A DNA stretch of 64,000 nucleotides from JACCWP01 sp963785115 (GTDB lineage: Bacteria; Actinomycetota; Actinomycetes; Propionibacteriales; Nocardioidaceae), in assembly GCA_963785115.1 (NCBI GenBank), contig CAWATY010000023.1, positions 62,001 to 126,000 of the forward strand. The letters are read 5' to 3'. Of this stretch, positions 42,270 to 50,333 are shown one piece after another. A model generated the notes under the pieces. It was not told where the DNA came from and ran no database searches. It was given only the letters and a program-made list of their open reading frames with translations. Position 1 is the stretch's first letter. Every line of letters begins with the position of its first letter. The position numbers and the translations under genes were made by a program.

Positions 42270-43604
42270 ATGGTCGGTATGGAAGAGACGACTGCAGGTC
42301 CCGTGGGGGCCGGCTTCGACCCCGGCGCCGAGCCGGGCTTCGATCCCCAGCGGCTGCGTACGGTGCTGGCGCTGCGGCGACCGGTCGACGACCGGATGCT
42401 CGCCGGCGTGTGCACCGGGCTGGCCCGCTACCTGCGCCTCGACCCGGTGGTCGTGCGGGTGCTGATCGCGGCGCTGGCGATCGTCGGCGGCCTCGGCGTG
42501 ATCCTGTACGGCACCATCTGGCTGCTCACCCCGGAGGAGGGCAGCGACCGGGCGCCGCTGGGCCGGGTCGAGGACCTCGCGACCGGACCCACCCGGCCCG
42601 TCGTGCTGATCTGCGCCGGACTGCTCGCCGTCGCCGCCGTCGTCGGTCCTGGCGTGCTGTGGTGGCAGCCCTGGCCCGTTCTCGTCGTCGTCGGCCTGGC
42701 GGCCTGGCTGCTGCTGCGGGACCGCGGTCCGCGCGGCGACGTACCCGCGGCACCACCCACATATCCGCCCACCGCTCCGCCCGAGGCACCGACCACGGCA
42801 CCGACCACGGCACCGACCCCGGCACCGACCGCTGCATCATCAGCGGCACCGCCTGCCGCACCGCCCGCACCCTCGACGCAGACCCCCTCCAGCCCGACGA
42901 CCACGGTGCCGCTGCCGGGCGAGAGCCTGCCCCCCGCTGGCCCACCGCCGCCTCCGGCCGGACCGGACGACTTCCCTCCGCGCCTGCCACCCACGCCGCG
43001 ACAGCGGCGCAAGGACGGCGGCCGGCTGACCATGCTCGGGCTCGGGCTGGTGGCGATCATCATCGCCGGAGCGTGGATCGCCGACGCGGCGGGCAACCAG
43101 GTCGAGCCGGCGTTCGTCGCGGCCGCGGCACTGGGGGTCGTCGGCGCCTGCCTGCTGGTCGGCACCTGGGCCGGCAACGCCCGCCCCCTGGTGTTCCCTG
43201 CCCTGGTGCTGGGTGCTGCGCTGGCGGTGACCTCGGTGACCCCGGCCTGGTCGATCGGCGAACGCCGGGTCGCCCCGCTGACGGCGGCCGCAGTCGACGA
43301 CTCCTACGAGTTCGGCGTGGGCCGCCAGGTCATCGACCTCGGCGACGTCTCCGACGTCGACGCCCTCGACGGGCGGATCATCACGGTCGAGACCGGCGTC
43401 GGGGAGACCGTCGTGGTCGTCCCGGACGGGATGGACGTCAGCGTGAGCGCCTCGGTCGAGTACGGCGAGCTGGTGGTCTTCGGCGAACGGGTCGACCACG
43501 GCACCGACAACTCCTATGACGCCGCCGTCCCGAACACGGCGGCACCGGACCTGAGGCTGGTCGTCGACAACACGATCGGCCGGATCGAGGTGGAGCGCTC
43601 ATGA
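42270..43604 (+). CDS. PspC-domain membrane protein with proline-rich linker
   Basis: The product has 444 residues. The PspC domain (RRPVDDRMLAGVCTGLARYL; YGTIWLLTPEEG) mirrors that of the divergent kinase. Further membrane segments follow, then a low-complexity Ala/Pro/Thr linker of about 110 residues (APTTAPTTAPTPAPT-type repeats), more membrane segments, and a C-terminal beta-rich domain (GRIITVETGVGETVVVVPDGM) like the toast-rack domains paired with PspC systems. The start is ATG 42270 or ATG 42279. Probable member of the same envelope-stress regulon. Confidence 0.85.
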   Translation: MVGMEETTAGPVGAGFDPGAEPGFDPQRLRTVLALRRPVDDRMLAGVCTGLARYLRLDPVVVRVLIAALAIVGGLGVILYGTIWLLTPEEGSDRAPLGRVEDLATGPTRPVVLICAGLLAVAAVVGPGVLWWQPWPVLVVVGLAAWLLLRDRGPRGDVPAAPPTYPPTAPPEAPTTAPTTAPTPAPTAASSAAPPAAPPAPSTQTPSSPTTTVPLPGESLPPAGPPPPPAGPDDFPPRLPPTPRQRRKDGGRLTMLGLGLVAIIIAGAWIADAAGNQVEPAFVAAAALGVVGACLLVGTWAGNARPLVFPALVLGAALAVTSVTPAWSIGERRVAPLTAAAVDDSYEFGVGRQVIDLGDVSDVDALDGRIITVETGVGETVVVVPDGMDVSVSASVEYGELVVFGERVDHGTDNSYDAAVPNTAAPDLRLVVDNTIGRIEVERS

Positions 43605-43912
43605 GACGGCACCCGGTGGACGCGGTAGCGCTGGTCTTCGGTGTGATCACCGCCCTGGCACTGGCCGGCTGGGCCCTGTGGTGGACCGACGCCATCCCCG
43701 GCGAGGCCTACTCCTGGCTGGTCCCGGCGGCGCTGGTGGTCGCCGGCGGTGCGGGCATCGCAGCCTCGCTGCGGAGCCCCGCCCCGGACCAGCCTCCGGC
43801 GCAGATGGCCGACCTGTCGGCCGAGGCGGGACCCGACGAGACGCTCGACGAGACGCTCGACCAGCCGATCGAGCAGCCGGCCGAGCCGCGCACGGAGCCG
43901 CCTCCCGCGTGA
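43601..43912 (+). CDS. Small two-helix membrane protein with acidic tail
   Basis: The product has 103 residues. Two membrane segments (VALVFGVITALALAGWALWW; WLVPAALVVAGGAGIAA) are followed by an acidic, proline-rich tail with a short internal repeat (DETLDETLDQPIEQP). It overlaps the PspC-protein stop as ATGA, so it is co-translated with it. No family recognised beyond small actinobacterial PspC-associated proteins. Confidence 0.75.
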   Translation: MRRHPVDAVALVFGVITALALAGWALWWTDAIPGEAYSWLVPAALVVAGGAGIAASLRSPAPDQPPAQMADLSAEAGPDETLDETLDQPIEQPAEPRTEPPPA

Positions 43913-43921
43913 CCTCGTCCG

Positions 43922-43976
43922 CTCCGGGTCGTTGCACCAGGCACCGGGCGCCTCGTGTGGGCGCCACGACCCGGAG
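43922..43976 (+). promoter_or_regulatory. Hairpin covering the ribosome-binding site of the subtilase gene
   Basis: An 11-bp perfect inverted repeat (CTCCGGGTCGT at 43922-43932, ACGACCCGGAG at 43966-43976) encloses a second stem, GGCGCC/GGCGCC (43947-43952 and 43960-43965). The right arm contains the first bases of the GGAGGG ribosome-binding site of the gene starting at 43989. It can act as a terminator for the upstream operon or mask translation start. Both are inferences from the sequence. Confidence 0.55.
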
Positions 43977-43988
43977 GGACGACACCGC

Positions 43989-45476
43989 ATGCGTCGTACG
44001 CACCGAGCAGTGTGGGGAGCAGGCCTCGCGGCCGTGCTCGCCGTCACCGCCCTGACGGCCGGGCCGGCCACCGCCGGTTCCGACCCGGACGGCACCGCTG
44101 CGACTGGCGAGGCCACCGGTCGCGCCGCCGACGTGCAGCCCTGGCTCGCCCGGCAGCTCACCCGCCTGGACGCCACCGCCCCGACCGCCGTGCTCGTGCA
44201 CGGACGCACCCTCTCGGCGGCGACCGACGCGGTCGCGGCCAGCGGCATGAGCCTGGTGACCACCTTCGACCGGATCTCGGTCGCGGTCGGCTACGGCACG
44301 GCCGCAGAGGTCCAGCGGGCCCGGCTGGCTCCCGGGGTCACCTACCTCGAGGGCAACCAGCCGCTCGAGCTGACCGGTGAGACCTCGCACCGCGCCACCC
44401 GCGGCGTGCAGGCGACCAGGCGCTTCGACGGTCGCGACGGCAGCCCGCTCGACGGGTCCGGCGTCTCGGTGGGCCTGATCGACTCCGGTGTCGACCCGAC
44501 CCACCCCTTCCTCACCAACAAGAACGGCTCGTCCGCGGTCGTCGCCAACCTCAAGGTCGTCTGCGAGCCCAGCGAGCAGACCTGCGAGGTCACCGAGGTG
44601 CCCGCCACCACCGACACCGACACCGGCTCTGCGGGCGGTCACGGCACCCACGTCGCCGGCATCATCGCCGGCCGGCAGACCAAGCTCTCCGACGGCAGCA
44701 CCATCCGTGGCGCCGCACCCGGCGCCGACCTGGTGTCGCTGTCCACCGGCGCGGCCCTGGTCATCCTCGGCTCCGACGCCGCGCTCAACTGGGTGCTCGA
44801 GAACCACGCCCACCCGTGCGGCACCGACGTCCCGCGCCGGCAGTGCCCGCCGATCCGGGCCACCAACAACTCGTACGGCCCCGTCGGCGGCGGACCGTTC
44901 GACCCGCGCTCGGCGACCGTGAAGCTGCAGCGCAAGCTGGCGGCCGAGGGCGTCATGACGGTGTGGGCCAACGGCAACGACGGCGGCAACGGCTCGGAGA
45001 ACCTGTCGAACCCGCCGGGGCAGGACCCGCGGCCGGGGATCGTGTCGGTGGCGTCGTACTTCGACAAGAACACCGGCACCCGAAGCGGCGTGGTCTCCGA
45101 CTTCTCCTCGCGTGGCAAGAGGGGGAAGCTCTCCACCTACCCCGACCTCTCGGCGCCTGGCGAGGAGATCACCTCCTCCTGCCGCCTCACGCTGCCGATC
45201 TGCTCGACCGGCGGTGACCCGCAGGAGAACGGCGACTACAACACGATCAGCGGGACGTCGATGGCCGCTCCGCACATCGCGGGGATCATCGCCCAGCTGT
45301 ACGAGGCCGTGCCGCGGGCCTCGGTGCGGGCGATGGAGCGGGCACTGAAGCTCACCGCGCACCGCTTCACCGACGGGGCGCCGTACGTGCGCGACCCGAA
45401 CGGCGGCCGGACCTCGTTCGACAAGGGCCATGGCCTGGTCGACGTAGTCGCCGCCTACCGCCGACTGGCGGGCTGA
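43989..45476 (+). CDS. Secreted subtilisin-like serine protease (S8)
   Basis: The product has 495 residues. A signal peptide (RRTHRAVWGAGLAAVLAVTALTA, cut after about residue 30) precedes a propeptide-like stretch and the S8 catalytic domain: Asp in GLIDSGVDPTHP, His in GGHGTHVAGII, oxyanion Asn in WANGNDGGNG, Ser in GTSMAAPHIAG. Extra cysteines (VVCEPSEQTCEV; HPCGTDVPRRQC; SSCRLTLPIC) suggest disulfides outside the cell. ATG 43989 has GGAGGG ten bases upstream, within a hairpin arm. Three hairpins follow the stop. Confidence 0.93.
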   Translation: MRRTHRAVWGAGLAAVLAVTALTAGPATAGSDPDGTAATGEATGRAADVQPWLARQLTRLDATAPTAVLVHGRTLSAATDAVAASGMSLVTTFDRISVAVGYGTAAEVQRARLAPGVTYLEGNQPLELTGETSHRATRGVQATRRFDGRDGSPLDGSGVSVGLIDSGVDPTHPFLTNKNGSSAVVANLKVVCEPSEQTCEVTEVPATTDTDTGSAGGHGTHVAGIIAGRQTKLSDGSTIRGAAPGADLVSLSTGAALVILGSDAALNWVLENHAHPCGTDVPRRQCPPIRATNNSYGPVGGGPFDPRSATVKLQRKLAAEGVMTVWANGNDGGNGSENLSNPPGQDPRPGIVSVASYFDKNTGTRSGVVSDFSSRGKRGKLSTYPDLSAPGEEITSSCRLTLPICSTGGDPQENGDYNTISGTSMAAPHIAGIIAQLYEAVPRASVRAMERALKLTAHRFTDGAPYVRDPNGGRTSFDKGHGLVDVVAAYRRLAG

Positions 45477-45480
45477 GACC

Positions 45481-45565
45481 GCCGGCGCGCGGCGCGCGCC
45501 GGCAGGGCCGGTCCCGCACAGGGGGACCGGACCGGCGATGGGGCGGGTCCCACGGGGCCCGCCCC
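45481..45565 (+). terminator. Three successive GC hairpins after the subtilase gene
   Basis: GCCGGCGCGC/GCGCGCCGGC (45481-45503, 3-base loop), CCGGTCCC/GGGACCGG (45508-45530) and GGGGCGGG/CCCGCCCC (45540-45565) stand in line between the protease stop and the ABC exporter. They have no U tracts. The first begins four bases after the stop. Likely factor-independent terminator or 3' stabilising structure. Confidence 0.7.
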
Positions 45566-45613
45566 TTCCCGCCGCCACGGCGAAACTCGTTCGCTCACCG
45601 AGCGCCGGTTCCG

Positions 45614-45619
45614 TATCGT
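45614..45619 (+). promoter_or_regulatory. Possible -10 box giving a near-leaderless ABC transcript
   Basis: TATCGT lies nine bases before the ATG at 45629, and no ribosome-binding site is visible before that ATG. A start of transcription about seven bases after the box would leave only a few untranslated bases. Leaderless messages are common in actinobacteria. The -35 region is not convincing. Confidence 0.35.
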
Positions 45620-45628
45620 TGACGGGCT

Positions 45629-47332
45629 ATGCGTCGTCTCCCCCTTGCCGATCCCGGCACCCCTGACCCGCGCTCGCCAGGCCGCCTGCTGTGGTGGATC
45701 GTGCGCGGTCAGTGGCACACCCTCCTGGGCGGGATCGGGTTCGGGATCGTGTGGATGCTGGCGCAGGCGGTGACGCCTGCACTGGTCGGCAAGGCCATCG
45801 ACGACGGCGTCGCGGCCGGCGACACCGGCGGGCTGGCCAAGTGGGCCGGCGCACTGCTGGTGATCGGCGCGGTCGGTGCCGGGGCGGGCGTGATGCGGCA
45901 CCGCTTCTCGGTGGTCAACTGGCTGACCGCGGCCTACCGCGTCGTCCAGCTGGTCGCCCGGCAGAGCACGCACGTCGGCGCCGCCCTGCCGCGCCGGATC
46001 CCGTCCGGCGAGGTGCTGAGCATCGGTGCCACCGACCTCGCCCACATCGGCAACGTCATGGACGTGATGGGCCGGATGGGCGGCGCCGTGGTGTCGTTCG
46101 CGGTGGTCGCAACCATCCTGCTGAACACCTCGGTGTCACTTGGGCTGATCGTGCTGATCGGCGTGCCCGTGCTGCTGCTCGCCATCGGACCGCTGCTCAA
46201 GCCGCTGCAGACCCGCACGCTCGCCCAGCGCGAGCTGACCGGGCGCCTCAACGGGCTGGCCACCGACATCGTCGGTGGCCTGCGGGTGCTGCGCGGCATC
46301 GGCGGCGAGGCGGTGTTCCACGACCGGTACTCCCGGGAGTCGCAGCAGGTGCGAGCCGCGGGCGTGCGCGTCGGTCGCATGCAGTCGCTGCTGGACGCGC
46401 TGCAGGTGTTCCTCCCGGGACTGTTCGTCGTGCTGGTGGTCTGGATCGGCGCCCGGCTGGCCGTGGAGGGCGAGATCAGTGCCGGTGAGCTGGTGGCCTT
46501 CTACGGCTACGCGGCGTTCCTGATGATGCCGCTGCGCACGGCCACCGAGTTCGCCAACAAGCTGATCCGGGCGCGCGTCGCCGCAGCGCGGGTCTGCCGG
46601 CTGCTTCGGGTGCAGCCGACGTTCCACGACCCCGAGGCCCCGGTACCGCTCCCCCGCGACGCCGAGCTCGCCGACGCGACGTCCGGACTGGTGGTGCGAC
46701 CCGGCACGTTCACGGCACTGGTGTCCGACCAGCCGGAGGAGACCGCGCACGTCGCGGACCGGCTCGGCCGCTACATCGACGGCGACGTCACGTACGGCGG
46801 CGTGCCGCTGGCCGCCGCCACCCGGGCCGACGTTCGCGAACGGGTGCTGGTCAGCGACACCGGCAGCGTGCTGTTCGGCGGTCGGATGCGCGACGCCGTC
46901 GACGTCCGCGGGACAGCCGACGAGGCCACGCTTGAGCGCGCCGTCGACACGGCATCGGCGGCCGACGTGCTGGAGGCGTCGGACGACGGCTGGGACGCCG
47001 AGGTCGAGGAGCGCGGTCGCTCGCTGTCCGGCGGCCAGCGCCAGCGTCTGGTACTGGCGCGGGCGCTGCTGGCCGACCCCGACGTGCTGGTGCTCGTCGA
47101 GCCGACCTCGGCCGTCGACGCCCACACCGAGGCCCGCATCGCGAGCCGGCTCGGCGACCAGCGGGCAGGGCGTACGACCGTCGTCACGACCACCAGCCCG
47201 CTGCTGCTCGACCGGGTCGACGAGGTGTCCTTCCTCGTCGACGGCGTGGTGGCCAACACCGGACCGCACCGCCACCTGCTGGACACCGACCCGCGCTACC
47301 GCGCGGTCGTCACCCGAGGGGAGGAATCGTGA
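45629..47332 (+). CDS. ABC exporter subunit with degenerate Walker A
   Basis: The product has 567 residues: an N-terminal six-helix exporter membrane domain and a C-terminal nucleotide-binding domain. The P-loop is lost: where GPSGSGKST is expected, residues 364-372 read LVSDQPEET. Walker B reads VLVLVEPTSAVD, so the Asp is Val490 while Glu491 is kept. The signature LSGGQRQR (466-473) is intact. It is co-translated with the next exporter gene, whose defects are complementary. It therefore acts as the non-hydrolytic half that supplies a signature motif. Substrate unknown. Confidence 0.9.
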   Translation: MRRLPLADPGTPDPRSPGRLLWWIVRGQWHTLLGGIGFGIVWMLAQAVTPALVGKAIDDGVAAGDTGGLAKWAGALLVIGAVGAGAGVMRHRFSVVNWLTAAYRVVQLVARQSTHVGAALPRRIPSGEVLSIGATDLAHIGNVMDVMGRMGGAVVSFAVVATILLNTSVSLGLIVLIGVPVLLLAIGPLLKPLQTRTLAQRELTGRLNGLATDIVGGLRVLRGIGGEAVFHDRYSRESQQVRAAGVRVGRMQSLLDALQVFLPGLFVVLVVWIGARLAVEGEISAGELVAFYGYAAFLMMPLRTATEFANKLIRARVAAARVCRLLRVQPTFHDPEAPVPLPRDAELADATSGLVVRPGTFTALVSDQPEETAHVADRLGRYIDGDVTYGGVPLAAATRADVRERVLVSDTGSVLFGGRMRDAVDVRGTADEATLERAVDTASAADVLEASDDGWDAEVEERGRSLSGGQRQRLVLARALLADPDVLVLVEPTSAVDAHTEARIASRLGDQRAGRTTVVTTTSPLLLDRVDEVSFLVDGVVANTGPHRHLLDTDPRYRAVVTRGEES

Positions 47333-49104
47333 AGCAGATCCTGCCGGTCGCCGACGGGCGCGACGTTCGTCGGTACGCCCGGGTGCTCGCGCGTCGCCAC
47401 CCCGGGCTGCTGTGGCGCTCGGTGGCGCTGCACACCCTCGCGGCAGTCGCCGGCCTGGCCGGGCCGTGGCTGCTCGGCGACCTCGTCCAGAGCGTCGACG
47501 ACGGAACCACGACCGCCCGGGTGGACACCGTGGTGCTGTGGCTGGCCGGGTTCCTGCTGGCCCAGACGGTTCTCACCCGCTACGCCCGCTTCACCTCGTC
47601 GGTGCTCGGCGAGAAGGCGTTGGCCGAGCTGCGCGAGGACTTCGTCAGCAACGCGCTCGCGCTCCCGGTCGGCACTGTCGAGCGGGCCGGCACGGGCGAC
47701 CTGCTGACCCGGACCTCACGCGACGTCGACCAGCTCGGCTGGTCGCTGCGCTACGCGGTGCCGGAGACCATGATCGCGCTGATCACCGCGGTCTTCACCG
47801 TGGTCGCCTGCGTCCTCGTCGGTGGCTGGGTGCTGCTGCCGCTGGTGGCCGGCGTTCCGATCCTGTGGGCGGGCACCCGCTGGTACCTCAAGCGGGCGAC
47901 GCCGGCGTACCTGCGCGAGAGCGCGTCGTACGCCGAGATCAACGCCGGTCTCGCCGAGACGGTGGAGGGAGCCCGCACGGTCGAGGCACTGGGGCTCGAG
48001 CGCGCCCGCATCGCGCGTACCGACGCCGACGTCGCGGCGTCGTACGCCGCGGAGCGGGCCACCTTGTTCCTGCGCACGGTGTGGATCCCGGTCGTCGAGT
48101 TCGGCTACCTGGTGCCCACCGTCGCCACGCTTCTGGTCGGCGGCTGGCTGCACGCCGAGGGCCAGGTGGGCCTCGGCGCCGTGACCGCCGCGACGCTGTA
48201 CGTGCAGCAGCTGATCGACCCCGTCGACCGGCTCATCTCGTGGCTCGACGAGCTGCAGATGGCGGGTGCCTCGCTGGCCCGGCTGCTGGGCGTGGCGCAG
48301 GTGCCCGACGACCGGACGCCGACCGGCCGGCAGCCCGCCGACGAGCAGATCGAGGCGGCCGACCTGCGGTTCTCCTACCGCGAGGGGCGTGACGTCCTGC
48401 ACGGGCTCGACCTGCAGCTGAAGGTGGGCGAGCGGCTGGCGATGGTCGGGCCGTCCGGGGCCGGCAAGTCCACGCTCGGGCGGCTGCTGGCGGGGATCCA
48501 CCCGCCGCGGACGGGCACCGTCACGGTCGGCGAGGTCGGCCTCACCGAGCTGCCACTGGACGAGCTGCGCGGGCACGTCGCGCTGGTCACCCAGGAGCAC
48601 CACGTCTTCATGGGGACGCTGCGGGAGAACCTGGTGATGGCGCTCGACCCCGCTGGCGGTGACGAGTGGTCCGCCGACCTGGACCGTCAGCTGTACGAGG
48701 CGCTCGACGCTGTCGACGCGCTGGCGTGGGTCGAGGAGCTGCCGGACGGTCTGGACACCGAGGTGGGTCAGGGCGGCCACGCGCTGACACCTGCCCAGGC
48801 CCAGCAGGTGGCGCTGGCCCGGTTGGTGCTCGCCGACCCGCACACGCTGGTGCTCGACGAGGCCACGTCGCTGATCGACCCGCACTCGGCGCGACACCTC
48901 GAGCGCTCACTCGCCGCAGTGCTCGACGGACGCACCGTGGTGGCGATCGCGCACCGGCTGTTCTCGGCGCACGACGCCGACCGGGTCGCGGTCGTCGAGG
49001 ACGGCGTGGTGGCCGAGATCGGTCCGCACGACCAGCTGATCGCCTCCGACGGCTCGTACGCCGAGCTCTGGCGGTCCTGGCACGGCGAGCCCGCCCGCAC
49101 CTGA
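47329..49104 (+). CDS. ABC exporter subunit with degenerate signature motif
   Basis: The product has 591 residues: an exporter membrane domain and a nucleotide-binding domain. Walker A is intact (GPSGAGKS, residues 374-381) and Walker B is intact (LVLDEATSLID), with the switch His in VVAIAHRLFS. The signature is altered to LTPAQAQQ (from residue 486) in place of LSGGQ. Paired with the upstream subunit, one composite ATP site has every motif and the other has none. The GTG start overlaps the upstream TGA and has GGGGAGGAA before it. It converges on the GDPD gene. Confidence 0.92.
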   Translation: MKQILPVADGRDVRRYARVLARRHPGLLWRSVALHTLAAVAGLAGPWLLGDLVQSVDDGTTTARVDTVVLWLAGFLLAQTVLTRYARFTSSVLGEKALAELREDFVSNALALPVGTVERAGTGDLLTRTSRDVDQLGWSLRYAVPETMIALITAVFTVVACVLVGGWVLLPLVAGVPILWAGTRWYLKRATPAYLRESASYAEINAGLAETVEGARTVEALGLERARIARTDADVAASYAAERATLFLRTVWIPVVEFGYLVPTVATLLVGGWLHAEGQVGLGAVTAATLYVQQLIDPVDRLISWLDELQMAGASLARLLGVAQVPDDRTPTGRQPADEQIEAADLRFSYREGRDVLHGLDLQLKVGERLAMVGPSGAGKSTLGRLLAGIHPPRTGTVTVGEVGLTELPLDELRGHVALVTQEHHVFMGTLRENLVMALDPAGGDEWSADLDRQLYEALDAVDALAWVEELPDGLDTEVGQGGHALTPAQAQQVALARLVLADPHTLVLDEATSLIDPHSARHLERSLAAVLDGRTVVAIAHRLFSAHDADRVAVVEDGVVAEIGPHDQLIASDGSYAELWRSWHGEPART

Positions 49105-49141
49105 CAGGCGGAGAGACGTCCCGCCCACCACCGGGCGTCGG

Positions 49142-50290
49142 TCACGACGTGCGGAGGTAGAGGTTGCGGGCCTTCACGCCGGTGTCGGCGAAGTCGGTGA
49201 AGAAGCCGTCCATGCCCTGCTCCAGGAACAACAGGTCCTCGGCGATCGCGTCACCGTGGTCGGCGGGGTTGTTGCTCGTGCGCAGGTCGGCCGGGAGGAA
49301 CTCGTTCTCGCTGCGGAAGGTGAACGCGTGCACCAGCAGGCCCTCGGCGTGCGCATCGTCGACCAGTGACGTCGGCTCCAGCAGGTAGCCCTGCGCGTCG
49401 CGCGGGATGATCAGGTCCTTGTTCGGGCCGATGCCGTCCGCGTACCGCGCGATGAAGCGCAGCCCCTCCGGCTGCACCAGGTCGGCGTAGGTCCTGGGGT
49501 CGCCGCTGACCACGAAGTCGTACGGCGCACCGCTGGAGTCCAGCAGCTGCACGAGCTTGTTGCTGGTCAGCCGGTTGAGCAGCCGCAGGTTCTTGGTCTC
49601 GAAGCTCTGCACGAACACCTTCGACCGGAACGTGTCGAGATCGTGCGCGTCCAGCCGGTCGACCAGCTCGCGCTCCAGCGGCAGCCCGATCGAGCGGAAG
49701 TAGGTGGGGTGCTTGGTCTCGGGGTAGACGCCGACCCGTTCGCCGGTGCGCGCCTCGTGCTGGTCCAGCAGGTCGAGCACCTGCTCGAAGGTCGGGATCC
49801 GGAACCGGCCGTCGTACACGGTGTTGTGCGGCCGCAGGTCGGGCAGCCGCTCGACGGCGCGCAGCGTGCGCAGCTCGGCGAGGGTGAAGTCCTCGGTGAA
49901 CCAGCCGGTGATCGGGTCACCGTCGATCGTCTTGGTCGTCTCGCGATCCGCGAACTCCGGGTGCTCGGCGACGTCGGTGGTGTCGGTGATGTCGTTCTCG
50001 TGCCGGGCGACCAGCACGCCGTCCTTGGTCGACACGAGATCGGGCTCGATGTAGTCGGCGCCCATCCGGATCGCCAGCCGGTACGAGGCCAGCGTGTGCT
50101 CGGGCCGGTAGCCGGCGGCGCCGCGGTGCCCGAGCACCAGCGGGTACGCGACCTGGCGCTGGGCCTGTTCTGTCGGGCCGGCCCGCTCGGCGGCGGAGAC
50201 GGGGACGGGCGCGCCGACGGAGACGACCGCCACCGCGACGGCCACGCCGGCAGCAGCCAGGGTCCTCAGGTTCCGGGTCATGCCCGGCAT
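49142..50290 (-). CDS. Secreted glycerophosphodiester phosphodiesterase
   Basis: The product has 382 residues. A signal peptide (NLRTLAAAGVAVAVAVVSVGAP) leads into a GDPD TIM barrel: LGHRGAAGYRPEHTLASY, EPDLVSTKDGVLVARHEN (catalytic and metal residues), VGVYPETKHP and GFFTDFAD. It resembles extracellular GlpQ-type enzymes that release glycerol 3-phosphate from phospholipid head groups or teichoic acids. The start is set at ATG 50290 (GGTGGG upstream); ATG 50281 and GTG 50299 are alternatives. Confidence 0.92.
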   Translation of the reverse strand: MPGMTRNLRTLAAAGVAVAVAVVSVGAPVPVSAAERAGPTEQAQRQVAYPLVLGHRGAAGYRPEHTLASYRLAIRMGADYIEPDLVSTKDGVLVARHENDITDTTDVAEHPEFADRETTKTIDGDPITGWFTEDFTLAELRTLRAVERLPDLRPHNTVYDGRFRIPTFEQVLDLLDQHEARTGERVGVYPETKHPTYFRSIGLPLERELVDRLDAHDLDTFRSKVFVQSFETKNLRLLNRLTSNKLVQLLDSSGAPYDFVVSGDPRTYADLVQPEGLRFIARYADGIGPNKDLIIPRDAQGYLLEPTSLVDDAHAEGLLVHAFTFRSENEFLPADLRTSNNPADHGDAIAEDLLFLEQGMDGFFTDFADTGVKARNLYLRTS

Positions 50291-50333
50291 GTTGCCCACC
50301 GGGGTGGAGCGGCCAAACCGGGTGGGCCCAGCA

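Noticed and set aside
42776..42880. Tandem repeat in DNA within the PspC membrane protein gene
   Set aside because: It encodes an in-frame Ala/Pro/Thr linker (APTTAPTTAPT), a common protein-level low-complexity spacer, so it is described with the gene rather than as a separate repeat.
46715..46745. Sequencing error explaining the missing Walker A in the first ABC subunit
   Set aside because: The frame is intact through the whole region, the downstream signature and Walker B positions are in register, and the partner subunit has complementary defects.
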